From positions 39,275-103,274 of the forward strand of contig NZ_SBII01000015.1 of NCBI RefSeq assembly GCF_004028155.1: a stretch of DNA of 64,000 bases. Reading direction: 5' to 3'. The translations under genes were made by a program, and so were the position numbers. This document shows positions 43,901 to 53,748 of the stretch, piece by piece; the stretch's first letter is position 1; each line of letters opens with the position of its first letter. The notes below the pieces were generated by a model. The model made no database searches and had not been told where the DNA came from. It saw only the letters and a list, made by a program, of their open reading frames with translations. The stretch is from Flavobacterium cerinum (GTDB taxonomy: Bacteria; Bacteroidota; Bacteroidia; Flavobacteriales; Flavobacteriaceae).

Positions 43901-46900
43901 TTACTCTTGTCTATTAATATAAATCCATCCTGTAGTGGTTTCACTATTAGAACGTTCTATCATATAGAAATAAGTACCTGTAGGTAGTTCGTCACCGTTG
44001 CCACCTTGGCCATACCATTCTTTTTTGTAATTCTTTTTGCTGTAAACTTCCTGTCCGTAACGGTTAAAGATACTTAGCTTAGCGACATTAAGCGCCGTAA
44101 GGTCAAACTCATCATTAAGTCCGTCACCATTAGGAGAGATACCTCTTTGAATATCACAGCTAGTATCAGTTACTTCAACAGATTTCTGTCCAATACATCC
44201 GTCTGGAGCTGTTACTGTTACAGTATATGTACCAGGACCTGCTGCAGTAAATTCACGATCTGTAGATACAAAACCTTGTGGGCCCGTCCAGGCATACTTA
44301 GCAGTGTCTATATTGAATGAACCCTGGTCATCTGTTACACCGATCATATAAGTATTGCCTTCACAACCGTTTGTTATAATAAGAGCAATACCATTGGTAT
44401 CCTGTGATATCTTAACGCTTTCGGTTTGTGAACAGTTACCTATGAATACTGTTACTGTATATGTTCCAAATCCTGAAGCAACAATGCTGTTGTTTCCTGG
44501 GATCTCAACACCTTCTAATGTCCATAAATAAGTTGCATCATTAACATTAAAGTTGTTAGTTGGAGTAACATTTATTGTAACATTTGAAGCGACACAAACA
44601 GTTTGTGGGCTGCCCAGGCTAAATGCCGGAGTTGGTGTAATGAGTACTTCAAATGAGTTCTCATCTTTACAATTACCGTTTTGGGCAAACACATACACTG
44701 TTGTTGTTTGTGTAATGTCCTGACCGGCTAATAAAGGTGTTCCTGTTCCGTCAGGACCTGTAAAGTAATTACCTGAAGCTAAAACAGGAAGCTTGTAAGT
44801 ATCACATGCTGTAACATCAGCCGGATCATCTACAACAGGTGTAGTGTCAATTGTTACAGTAAAGCTTACTTGTGCCGTACAAGGAGGGGTCATTGGTGTA
44901 TTACTTGTTGCGAATACGTAAATAGTCTGAGTCGAATTGATTACATCAGTTTCGCTAAGTGCTGTACCTGTTCCGTCAGGGCCAGTGAAGTAGTTTCCTT
45001 CGCCAACAATTGCAGGAAGTGTATAGCTGTCACAAGCTTGTACATTAGCGATCGGTTCTATTACCGGAGCTGGTACTACAGTCACACTAAATGTGTTTGA
45101 AGCAGTACAGTTAGGAGTAGTTCCGCTAGAAGCTCTCACTTCAATAACCTGAGTTTGGAATAATTCATCAAAAGCAGATAGTATTTGACCATTTGCATCA
45201 TAATAATTATTACCTGCACTAAGGGTAGGAAGAATATAGCTTCCACAAGCTGTTACATCGGCCGGATCATCAGCAACCGGTGTTGGAGTTACAACTACAT
45301 TTACTGTAGATGTAGTAGTACATCCAGTTCTGTTTAATACTACTGTATAGGCACCTGCCTCAGTAACCGTGATTGATGGAGTTGTATCAGGAAGCGGTGC
45401 TCCGCCTTTAGTCCATGTGTAAGTTACCGGAGTAGTATCAGTATCAGTAATTATAACACTTATTGTTCCTGATGTTCCTTCACATATTGAGAAATCAGGA
45501 TTAATAGTATATACAGGTGTAAGATCCTGAACAATTAAATCGAACGGCTTAATACCTACGCATCCGGATACATTATACAATGTTCTAATCCAAAGTGTTT
45601 GTAATCCCGGAGTTGTATTAGTGTATGCGGTAATATCCACAATAGGATTATCGCCACTTTCTGCATCAGCTTCACTAGTATGTATAGTGTTTACAAAGTC
45701 TGTTGGAGTTGTAGTACCTGCAAGGATTGCGTTTACATTTGGAGTTAAATCAAATGTTGCAAAACCAGAAGCATCACATACTGTAAGATTTGCAGGATCA
45801 CCTGTAATTTCTTCAACAGGAGGATAGAATTCAATTACTACGCTTCCTTCATAAGAACATGAGATGTTTGCAAATGTTGCTTGTACACCATAGTTTCCAG
45901 ATTCAGTTACCTGATATGTAGAAGAAGTAGCTCCAGGAATTACAGCTCCATCTTTAAACCATGTAAAGATGTAGTTAGCACCTACAAGTTGTGTATCAAG
46001 TGTAGCAGTTTGTGCATCACAAATTGCTGTTCCTGTATCAACAAGTAAATCTCCACCTAAATCCAGGCTGCCGATATCAAAACTACCTCCATCAAGGAAA
46101 ACGGCAGAGTTCCAGCTAGCATCAGAATAATCAGCAATTACCAGTTTAATGTGGTATGAATTGCCGGGAATTACTGCCGCAGAAGCAATTAATGGTTTTG
46201 TTTGACCATTATAATTAATTGCTGATGCAAGAGGGTCATTCAGGTTATACTGTCCAAAATATGCAATATTTTGAGAAGCACATCCTGTATTGTATATACC
46301 ATCTCTAATTGTTGTAACTCCAACAGGAATATTAGTATTAGGAATTACAGCAAGGTTTTTAGATACACCATTTGAATCTGTAAGGATAAAGGCGAATGCA
46401 TCAGAGAAAGTACATTGGAATGTTCCGTACTCATTTGAAGCAAAAAGGAAATTAAACTTAAACAGATTGGTTAACGGTATAAAATCAAACTCAAGTACTG
46501 TCGCGTTTCTTGTACCGCTTAATTGTGTAGGTTCATTTGCAACAATAATAGCATTTAAGTCATTGTCACCAACCCAATCATTTGTATTACCAACATTTGG
46601 ACCTCCAAATGGACCTTGGGCAGCAAGTGCACCTCCTGTAGATAGTACTACACCATAATCAAATGGGAAATCTGCACCATTGGCATCAAAAGAACCAAGA
46701 CTTACTACATCGCCAAATGTTGCACCTGATCTTGAAGTTATATTACTTACAAGAGCGCATGGTGAATTGATAAGTACTTCGTTAACAAGTTGTTCTGGAG
46801 TAAACTGAGTTACATTCACAGAAATTGGAGTATTTGGTGTTCTTATACAAACATTAAAGCCTGTTGTTTGGTTAATGGTAGCAGTATTAGTATATACTCT

Positions 46901-49900
46901 AATTTTATAAGTATTACCAATAATCAGTCCATTTGCAACGCTGCTGTTTGCATCACTGCAATACAACTGAGTTAAAGTGCCACATTGGTCACCAGAATAT
47001 ACTACATGGTATAAGTCTGTTGTGCTGCCTATAATATCAATTAATGATATAAGGTGTGAATTGTTTGTAGCTACAAATTGGAACCATATATCATCTGCAT
47101 CGTCGCCACCACAAGTATTGGCTTCCGGAGATGCTGTAGATCCGTATACGCTGCCACCTGCAACCAGAGTACATGATGAGTTAAGGTTTACAGGTACTAC
47201 TATAGCACCGGCACAATCATCATTTGTTGGAGGTGGAGGCGGTGTGCTTACACATACATTAAATGCAGATGTTTGATTAGGAGTAGCAGTATTTGTGTAT
47301 ACTCTAATTTTATATTTCTGACCTACAACTAAACCTAATGCAAGACTATAGTTTGGATCACTGCAATATATTTGAGTTAATGCACCACACTGATTTCCAC
47401 TATACAATACATGGACTAGATCCGTAGTACTTCCTGTTATATCTTTAAGTTCAATAATGTGAACAGTATTGGTTGCTGTAAATTCGAACCATACATCATC
47501 ATCTTTTGTACCTACACAAGTAGTAGCTTCTGGAGATGAAGTAGCAGATTGTACTGTTCCAGGAACCGTTTGCTGACATATCATTGTAGGATTTACAGGT
47601 ACAGTTACAGCTCCGGCACAATCATCGTTTACTGGAGGAGGAGGAGGTGTACCTACACAAACTTCAAACGCTGAGGTTTGGCCAATAGTCGATGTCCATG
47701 AATAAACTCTTATTTTATAAGTCTGTCCAACAGTAAGACCATTTGCCCAGCTGTCATTAGGGTCACTACAATAAAGTTGTGTCATTGTGCCACACTGATT
47801 ACCAGTATAAACAGCATGAACAAGATCGGTTGTGCCACCTGTAATGTTTAATATGTTTATCTTATGAGTAGTATTAGTTGCTACAAATGAGAACCAAACA
47901 TCATCATCTTTTGTACCTACACAGGTAGTAGATTCTGGCGATTGTGTTGCAGAATATATTGTACCCGCTGTTGTTTGAGCACAAACAAGCGTTGGGTTTA
48001 CAACTACAGGGAATGCACCTGCACACTCGTCATTTAATGGTGGTGGTGGTGGTGTAGTAATACAAAGCTGGAACGCTGAAGTCTGATCAGGTGTAGATGT
48101 CCATGTCCATACTCTTATTTTATAAGTTTGTCCTACAACAAGACCGCTCGCGATACTATTATTTGGGTCACTGCAATACATTTGTGTCATAGTGCCACAT
48201 TGGTTACCTGAATAAACAGCATGGAATAGATCGGTAGTACTACCGGTTACATTATTAAGGTTTATTAAATGAGCAGTATTAGTTGCTACAAATTCAAACC
48301 AAACGTCGTCATCTTTAGTACCTCCACAAGTAGATGCTTCAGCTGATGCTGTTGCACCAAGTACAGTTCCGTTAACTGTTTGCGCGCAAACAAGAGCAGG
48401 ATTTGTAGGAGCTACAATTGCATTAGCGCAATCGTCATTAATAGGCCTAAGTGAGAATTTGTAAGGTCCGGCCCAGTTGCTTAGACCATTTGCTCCACCA
48501 CAGTTAGAACGCACGTAGTATACATAAGATGTACCATATACAAGTGTGCCTACCGGTGGGGTATAGCTGCTATCTGTAGTTACTGGTGTTCCTGCGCCTG
48601 TTGGTGCCGGAGGGATAGTAGTTCCTACAATCGGTGAGATCGAAATTTCCCAGCTTGTAGAAGATCCGCCTTCAGTCCAGTCTAATGTAGCGTTAGTATT
48701 GGTAACATTTATTGCTGTAAGATTTTGTGGTTTTGGACAAGTTACAACAGTTATATTAATGTTATCTATGGCTGCAGGAGATTGTACATCTGCAAAACCG
48801 TCATTTTTCCACTCAAATACTAATCTTCGAGCCTGACCCTGATATGCCGTTACCGGAACGTCAAAAGTAGAAGTTGTCCAGGTGTTTTTTAGGTATAGAG
48901 AAGCTGCTAATTGTACTCTGTCAGCTCCTGCAGCAATTTGTGTTCCTGCTGTAGGTACAAAGTTTACAGGTACCATCCATACTCTTAAGAAATCATAAGG
49001 GTTAAAATCATCTTCACCCACTGCTTTCCAGTCAAATTTTACGCTGATCTCTGCCGCAGTAGTTGGAATTAATATATCCCTGTAAGCCTGAGTTACACTG
49101 GCTACACTAACATATGTATTTGTTGTACCGTCATTTGTAATATACATTGACTTAGTTGGACTATTACTTGTGGCAGTACCAACGGTCCATTTGTTTGGCT
49201 GTGCGCCATTAACAAATGAAAACTCATGAGCACCAGTATCAAAATTTTGAGTGTAATTAATAGTTGCAGGGATTTGTGGAACTGTTACACTTACCGGTCC
49301 GGTCCAGAAACTTTTATCTGTTGGGCCACAACTGCTTCTCACCCATACATTATAGGTTTGAGACGATGTAAGTGGGCCAATATTTGCAGATGTTGTTATG
49401 CTGGTTCCTAAAGGTCCTGTAGCTGCTGTAGGTGTTACTAATGGATCACTAGTGTAGAAGTACTCATATTCTACTGGAGGTGTGCCCGTAGGTGCTGTCC
49501 AGCTGTAATTAGCACTTGTAGCAGTAGCTGTTCCTAATGTAAGTGCGGTAGGAGCAGGACAGGTAACTGCCTTTAGGTTAATATTATCTATAGCACCGGC
49601 AGGTTGAGTTCCTGTGAAATTATTATTCCTCCATTCAAAAACCAAGCGTCGAGTAGATCCTCCAAAAGCAGCTCCATTTATTACTACATTCTGGGTTGTC
49701 CATGTTGGGATAAGACTAAAATTGCCTCCTACTGCCACACCACCGCTATTAGCGGCACTAATTTGTGTACCTGGTGTTGGAACGAAACTTGTAGGTACAA
49801 GCCAGGCTCTAACATAATCGGCAGCATTCTCTCCTCCGGATTTAATGTCAAATGAAATACCTATTTGGCCTATACCAGCAGGTATTGCAATATCTCTGTA

Positions 49901-51661
49901 GGCATGTGTAACAGAGTTAACAGTTATTGTATAGTTGTTTGAAATACCATTATCATTACTTATATATAATGATTTTGATGGGCTGTTACTTGTTGCAGCA
50001 CCTACATACCATTTATTTGGCTGTGCAGCATTAAGTATAGACCATCCATGAGTAGCACCATCAAAATTATCACTATAAGGCATAGTACCGGGAATTTGCG
50101 TTGTAGAGAAAGCAAAAGGTCCTGTCCAGATACTAAATGTGCCATCTCCGCAATCTGCCCTAAGATAATATTCATAGTTAGTTGCAGGAGTGAAAAGAGT
50201 ACCCGTTGTAGTTTGTGTTGCTAGGTACCCGGTATTTGTATTTATTGTCTGTCCGACTCCGGTTGGTAGTCCTGTACCTGCAGTTTGTATAACTGCCTGC
50301 CATGATGTAGCAGTACCCACTGCCCAAGAAAGATTTGCAGAAGATGCTGTTTGACCACCAGCCGTTAATGCTGTTGGAGCAGCACAGTATACTTGTTGTA
50401 AAGTTAAGGTGTATGGAGTTACTTGCGGAGTTCCATTTGTAGATACAACAAAATAGTAAGTTGTATTCGCTGTTACTACAAGTGCAGGTATAACACCGGC
50501 AGCTGTGGCACTTGCAACAGCACCATTTATACAGCTAACACCAATATTAGTACAACTTGTATATACAAATACACCTGCTGCACCACCTGTGTTTGAAAGG
50601 CTAACGTTAATAGTACCGCTAGTTGCTGGAGTATAAGAATATACTACATCATTACCTGCAAGATAACTACCTGTTCCCACACATCCTGTTCCTGGTGTAC
50701 CTTCATATACATCAGAGAAGTTGGCTGTATTATTACTTGTTGAGTAAGGCAGTCCCGGTACAGCAGGTATAACGATTGGCGCTGTACAGTTTTCACCTTT
50801 GGCAATAGTACTAAAGAAATAAGGACCTACCCAGTCGCTTTTACCGCCACTGGTACAAATCGATCTAACGTAGTACTTATATTCGGTATCTTCTAGAAGT
50901 CCATTTTTTTGATAAGGTAAGCTTCCTGTGTATTCTACACCAACGCCAGTTGGAGTATCGGCACCTAGTACTACATCAATATCCCATTTGACTACGCCAG
51001 TTGGGTTAACCCAGCTAAGTTTAGCAGAATTAAGAGTGATATCGGTCGCAGTAAGGGTACTAGGCGCAGAACATCTTGTGATTACTTCTACGTTATCAAT
51101 TAACCAACGGTCTTTATTATCTCCCTGCATAATAAATGCAATACGAATCTGCTGATTAGTATAAGTTGCAGGGATGTTCACTATTTTCTCCGTATAGGTT
51201 GTCTGTGCCGGATTAAGTGTAACTTCTGTCCATGTTTGCAGATCTACCCAGATTAAGTCGGCTACCGGTGTTGTGCTGCTTGGAGCAAGAGCAATCATTG
51301 TTTTGTAAATACCACCCTGATCACCAAGCTGTGTTAGCCTGGAGAAAAAATGTAATTCCCCATTAATAGGAGCGTTAAATTGTTTGGTAATTAGCCAGTT
51401 ACTCGGTATTGGTGCACCTGGGTTAACATCTTCCCTTGCAAGGAAAGCAGCATAGTCACCTTGATACACGGGTTGTTGTACGGTGCTCCCTAAGGTACTT
51501 TGTACCCAGGTAACCGTTCCTACTTCATTTCGCACGACCCATCCTCCGGGAGGAGCAGGGGGGGCACCTGTCCATGGAGACTCAAAACCCTCCAGGGCCA
51601 GCTGGCCATAGCTGCAAAATGACAGCAATGATACAATAATCATTAATGTAATTTTTTTCAT
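43901..51661 (-). CDS. Giant multidomain adhesin with type B T9SS C-terminal domain (copy B, 2586 residues)
   Basis: The precursor starts MKKITLMIIVSLLSFCSYGQ (signal peptide) and then parallels copy A: choice-of-anchor J, Fn3, PPC-like (about 288-420) and Fn3, then two adhesin-Fn3 units near 529 and 803. It diverges afterwards. Four PPC-like repeats of about 133 residues start near 1076, 1209, 1341 and 1480, mostly joined by five-proline linkers (TPPPPP). A choice-of-anchor L domain (about 1616-1864, with FASNEYGTFQCTFSDAFAF) and an Ig-like region follow, then three repeats of the ADDPADVTACGSYILPTL type (about 2133, 2201, 2279). Residues 2507-2586 are a type B T9SS domain (GISPNGDGLND to INRQE). 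It is a predicted surface adhesin. A TATATTTG box lies 29 nt upstream. Confidence 0.92.
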   Translation of the reverse strand: MKKITLMIIVSLLSFCSYGQLALEGFESPWTGAPPAPPGGWVVRNEVGTVTWVQSTLGSTVQQPVYQGDYAAFLAREDVNPGAPIPSNWLITKQFNAPINGELHFFSRLTQLGDQGGIYKTMIALAPSSTTPVADLIWVDLQTWTEVTLNPAQTTYTEKIVNIPATYTNQQIRIAFIMQGDNKDRWLIDNVEVITRCSAPSTLTATDITLNSAKLSWVNPTGVVKWDIDVVLGADTPTGVGVEYTGSLPYQKNGLLEDTEYKYYVRSICTSGGKSDWVGPYFFSTIAKGENCTAPIVIPAVPGLPYSTSNNTANFSDVYEGTPGTGCVGTGSYLAGNDVVYSYTPATSGTINVSLSNTGGAAGVFVYTSCTNIGVSCINGAVASATAAGVIPALVVTANTTYYFVVSTNGTPQVTPYTLTLQQVYCAAPTALTAGGQTASSANLSWAVGTATSWQAVIQTAGTGLPTGVGQTINTNTGYLATQTTTGTLFTPATNYEYYLRADCGDGTFSIWTGPFAFSTTQIPGTMPYSDNFDGATHGWSILNAAQPNKWYVGAATSNSPSKSLYISNDNGISNNYTITVNSVTHAYRDIAIPAGIGQIGISFDIKSGGENAADYVRAWLVPTSFVPTPGTQISAANSGGVAVGGNFSLIPTWTTQNVVINGAAFGGSTRRLVFEWRNNNFTGTQPAGAIDNINLKAVTCPAPTALTLGTATATSANYSWTAPTGTPPVEYEYFYTSDPLVTPTAATGPLGTSITTSANIGPLTSSQTYNVWVRSSCGPTDKSFWTGPVSVTVPQIPATINYTQNFDTGAHEFSFVNGAQPNKWTVGTATSNSPTKSMYITNDGTTNTYVSVASVTQAYRDILIPTTAAEISVKFDWKAVGEDDFNPYDFLRVWMVPVNFVPTAGTQIAAGADRVQLAASLYLKNTWTTSTFDVPVTAYQGQARRLVFEWKNDGFADVQSPAAIDNINITVVTCPKPQNLTAINVTNTNATLDWTEGGSSTSWEISISPIVGTTIPPAPTGAGTPVTTDSSYTPPVGTLVYGTSYVYYVRSNCGGANGLSNWAGPYKFSLRPINDDCANAIVAPTNPALVCAQTVNGTVLGATASAEASTCGGTKDDDVWFEFVATNTAHLINLNNVTGSTTDLFHAVYSGNQCGTMTQMYCSDPNNSIASGLVVGQTYKIRVWTWTSTPDQTSAFQLCITTPPPPPLNDECAGAFPVVVNPTLVCAQTTAGTIYSATQSPESTTCVGTKDDDVWFSFVATNTTHKINILNITGGTTDLVHAVYTGNQCGTMTQLYCSDPNDSWANGLTVGQTYKIRVYSWTSTIGQTSAFEVCVGTPPPPPVNDDCAGAVTVPVNPTMICQQTVPGTVQSATSSPEATTCVGTKDDDVWFEFTATNTVHIIELKDITGSTTDLVHVLYSGNQCGALTQIYCSDPNYSLALGLVVGQKYKIRVYTNTATPNQTSAFNVCVSTPPPPPTNDDCAGAIVVPVNLNSSCTLVAGGSVYGSTASPEANTCGGDDADDIWFQFVATNNSHLISLIDIIGSTTDLYHVVYSGDQCGTLTQLYCSDANSSVANGLIIGNTYKIRVYTNTATINQTTGFNVCIRTPNTPISVNVTQFTPEQLVNEVLINSPCALVSNITSRSGATFGDVVSLGSFDANGADFPFDYGVVLSTGGALAAQGPFGGPNVGNTNDWVGDNDLNAIIVANEPTQLSGTRNATVLEFDFIPLTNLFKFNFLFASNEYGTFQCTFSDAFAFILTDSNGVSKNLAVIPNTNIPVGVTTIRDGIYNTGCASQNIAYFGQYNLNDPLASAINYNGQTKPLIASAAVIPGNSYHIKLVIADYSDASWNSAVFLDGGSFDIGSLDLGGDLLVDTGTAICDAQTATLDTQLVGANYIFTWFKDGAVIPGATSSTYQVTESGNYGVQATFANISCSYEGSVVIEFYPPVEEITGDPANLTVCDASGFATFDLTPNVNAILAGTTTPTDFVNTIHTSEADAESGDNPIVDITAYTNTTPGLQTLWIRTLYNVSGCVGIKPFDLIVQDLTPVYTINPDFSICEGTSGTISVIITDTDTTPVTYTWTKGGAPLPDTTPSITVTEAGAYTVVLNRTGCTTTSTVNVVVTPTPVADDPADVTACGSYILPTLSAGNNYYDANGQILSAFDELFQTQVIEVRASSGTTPNCTASNTFSVTVVPAPVIEPIANVQACDSYTLPAIVGEGNYFTGPDGTGTALSETDVINSTQTIYVFATSNTPMTPPCTAQVSFTVTIDTTPVVDDPADVTACDTYKLPVLASGNYFTGPDGTGTPLLAGQDITQTTTVYVFAQNGNCKDENSFEVLITPTPAFSLGSPQTVCVASNVTINVTPTNNFNVNDATYLWTLEGVEIPGNNSIVASGFGTYTVTVFIGNCSQTESVKISQDTNGIALIITNGCEGNTYMIGVTDDQGSFNIDTAKYAWTGPQGFVSTDREFTAAGPGTYTVTVTAPDGCIGQKSVEVTDTSCDIQRGISPNGDGLNDEFDLTALNVAKLSIFNRYGQEVYSKKNYKKEWYGQGGNGDELPTGTYFYMIERSNSETTTGWIYINRQE
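47200..48480 (-). repeat. Four tandem PPC-like repeat units inside adhesin copy B
   Basis: The units repeat every 395-415 bp. Each starts with N-D-(D/E)-C-A-(N/G)-A and contains DDVWF(E/S)F or DDIWFQF, the motif (S/G)TTDL(V/F/Y)H, QCG(T/A)(M/L)TQ(M/L/I)YCSD and a final YKIRVY/YKIRVW region. Three of the joints are TPPPPP. The units are close enough that recombination among them is plausible. Confidence 0.8.
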
Positions 51662-51689
51662 AATTTTAATATTTAGCTAAGTTATTCTT

Positions 51690-51697
51690 CAAATATA
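51690..51697 (-). promoter_or_regulatory. Candidate -7 promoter box for adhesin copy B
   Basis: The minus-strand sequence TATATTTG matches TAnnTTTG and lies 29 nt upstream of the ATG at 51661. Confidence 0.5.
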
Positions 51698-51821
51698 AAT
51701 AATTTTAACATATATAATACATTATATGTTGAATCATTGATAAAATTTACTATAGGATTTTATATGTTAAAACGAAGAAAAATCATCATTTTTATAACGT
51801 ATTTTTTACTGATTGTGATAT

Positions 51822-51833
51822 AAGTTAAAACTT
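51822..51833. promoter_or_regulatory. Palindrome in the divergent promoter region
   Basis: AAGTT-AA-AACTT is a perfect inverted repeat. A similar AAGTT-N3-AACTT lies upstream of copy A. It is 161 nt from the copy B start and 328 nt from the regulator start. A role as a regulator site is inferred. Confidence 0.4.
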
Positions 51834-52089
51834 TAAGATATATTTTTACTTTTAACTTGTTTTAACTAGAATTTGTTAAACTAATTTTTTCTCTAAAAAC
51901 GCCATTTAAATAAAAAAAACGTTAATTAAACTATATTCATATTGTAATTTTAATAAAATATTCAAACTATATGATTTACTGTTGATGTTTTATTTACTTC
52001 AATTAATTTATGGTTCTTTATAAGAAACTTGTAACAAAGTTGCCCTTATATTGTTATTTAATTTTAAACTAATAAAATCTAATTGTAAC

Positions 52090-52097
52090 TATATTTG
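52090..52097 (+). promoter_or_regulatory. Candidate -7 promoter box for the TPR/AraC regulator gene
   Basis: TATATTTG matches TAnnTTTG and would give a leader of about 60 nt before the ATG at 52161. Confidence 0.5.
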
Positions 52098-52160
52098 CCA
52101 TGTGATATATCTGTAGGTTTTGATGCTTAATTTTATTACAGTTTAACACAAAAAAAATAA

Positions 52161-53744
52161 ATGAGGTTTACTATAAAAACGTTTTTGAAGCTAGGCACTG
52201 CATATCAAACTATTTTTATGCTTTTTATTAGCGCAACATTATTTTCGCAGGAGAATGCAGAAGAAAAACTTTTATTATTAAAAGCCAGTGAATTAGCTGT
52301 TTCTGATCCTGATGAAACAATTAAAATTGCAAATCATTTACTTAAAAAAGCAAAATCTGAAGAAAATAGCGTAGCAATAAATCTATTAATTGCCAGAAGT
52401 TATGATACTAAAGGCGATTATTTCAAATCAGTAAACTATGTGTTTGAGGCCAGTAAAAACTTTAGAATTGTAAATGATTCATTAAAGGCTGAAATACTAT
52501 TTTTAAAAGCTGAAATTTCAAGAAAGCTGCATTTATATAATCAGGTTGATAGTTATTTGTCTGATATATCATTTGCTATTAGCGGTTTAGGATCCAGGGA
52601 GATTAAAAAAAATATTCATGCAAGAATTGATTTAGAAAAAACGCTTGTTGATTTAGAACGTACTCATTATAAAGAAACTCTTAAGCGATTAGGTGATATA
52701 GAGGTAAAGTACAATGCGGTTTTGGCAGATAATTATGGATTAATACAAAATTTGAGTTTAATAAAAGCTTTGTCTTTTAATGGTTTAAATGATTATAAAA
52801 CCAGTGAGAAAAATTTTGAAAAAGCACTTTCGGAATATCATTCTCAAAAAAAAACTAATATCATTTTAGAGACCGAAATACTAAATGGTCTTTCAAAAAT
52901 ATATTATGAAAGAAAGGAATATTTAAAGTCTATTGATACACTTTTAATGGCTTTAGATAAGGCTACCAAGATTAATAATATTCCTCTTTTGGAAAAAATT
53001 AATTATCAATTGGCAGTTAATTATCTTGCATTGAGCGATAAACCTAGATACCAGCAATATAACGATAAGTTTCTATTATTAAATACGGCATCTATCGAAA
53101 TGGAAATAGAAGCTGTTAATTCTATGTATAATTTTATAGGAGAAGAGCAGGAAGCTAATTATAAATATGAGAAAGATAAATTAGTAAGATACAGCTACAT
53201 TGCATTAGCTTTTTTAATGTTAATTATATTTTCTTTTACTGTTTTGTACAGTATAAATAAAGCAAAAAGAAAGCGTTTAAAAGAAATCATAGGATATCTT
53301 GAAGTGACTAATAATTTATTAGTTAAGTCATATGTTGATAAGAAAGAGCCAAATAAAAAGATAGCAATTCCTACAGAAACAGAACAGAGTATATTAGCAA
53401 AATTAAAGCGATTTGAGGGCTCTACAAAGTATACTAATAAAGACATGTCGTTAGCAACCTTAGCAGCACATTTTGATGTAAATACAAAATACCTGTCTGA
53501 AATAATCAACAAACATTATCAGGATAATTTTAATACTTATATCAATAGACTGCGTATCAATTATATCATTGAAAAGCTTAAAAATGAACCTGAATATTTA
53601 AATTATAAAATAAGTTACCTGGCAGACGAAAGTGGTTTTTCTTCTCATAGTAGCTTTGCAACAGTGTTTAAATCAATTACGGGTATAGCACCTACTATTT
53701 TTATTGATCTGATAGGTAAGGAAGTAAATAAGAAAAAAGCATAA
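52161..53744 (+). CDS. Membrane-anchored TPR protein with C-terminal AraC-type HTH
   Basis: The 527-residue protein has an N-terminal hydrophobic signal (LGTAYQTIFMLFISATLFSQ, about 12-31). A TPR-like helical region follows in the periplasm (about 35-340), then one transmembrane helix (about 344-367) and a cytoplasmic AraC/XylS-type HTH (about 424-515: MSLATLAAHFDVNTKYLSEIINKHYQDNFNTYINRLRINYIIEKL and ISYLADESGFSSHSSFATVFKSITG). Such Bacteroidota regulators are thought to sense an extracytoplasmic signal through the TPR part. It lies divergently from adhesin copy B and 4 nt before a TPR partner gene, so it is the obvious candidate regulator of the flanking adhesins. The ligand is unknown. Confidence 0.88.
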   Translation: MRFTIKTFLKLGTAYQTIFMLFISATLFSQENAEEKLLLLKASELAVSDPDETIKIANHLLKKAKSEENSVAINLLIARSYDTKGDYFKSVNYVFEASKNFRIVNDSLKAEILFLKAEISRKLHLYNQVDSYLSDISFAISGLGSREIKKNIHARIDLEKTLVDLERTHYKETLKRLGDIEVKYNAVLADNYGLIQNLSLIKALSFNGLNDYKTSEKNFEKALSEYHSQKKTNIILETEILNGLSKIYYERKEYLKSIDTLLMALDKATKINNIPLLEKINYQLAVNYLALSDKPRYQQYNDKFLLLNTASIEMEIEAVNSMYNFIGEEQEANYKYEKDKLVRYSYIALAFLMLIIFSFTVLYSINKAKRKRLKEIIGYLEVTNNLLVKSYVDKKEPNKKIAIPTETEQSILAKLKRFEGSTKYTNKDMSLATLAAHFDVNTKYLSEIINKHYQDNFNTYINRLRINYIIEKLKNEPEYLNYKISYLADESGFSSHSSFATVFKSITGIAPTIFIDLIGKEVNKKKA

Positions 53745-53748
53745 TTCT

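Larger units (their letters stand above)
51662..52160. other. 499-nt AT-rich divergent promoter region between copy B and the TPR/AraC regulator
   Basis: It holds candidate promoters on both strands (TATATTTG at 51690-51697 minus and 52090-52097 plus) and several copies of GTTAAAAC or its complement (51766-51773, 51824-51831, 51859-51866). The palindrome AAGTT-AA-AACTT lies at 51822-51833, and TTTTAACTT at 51850-51858. No open frame of note was found. Confidence 0.6.
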
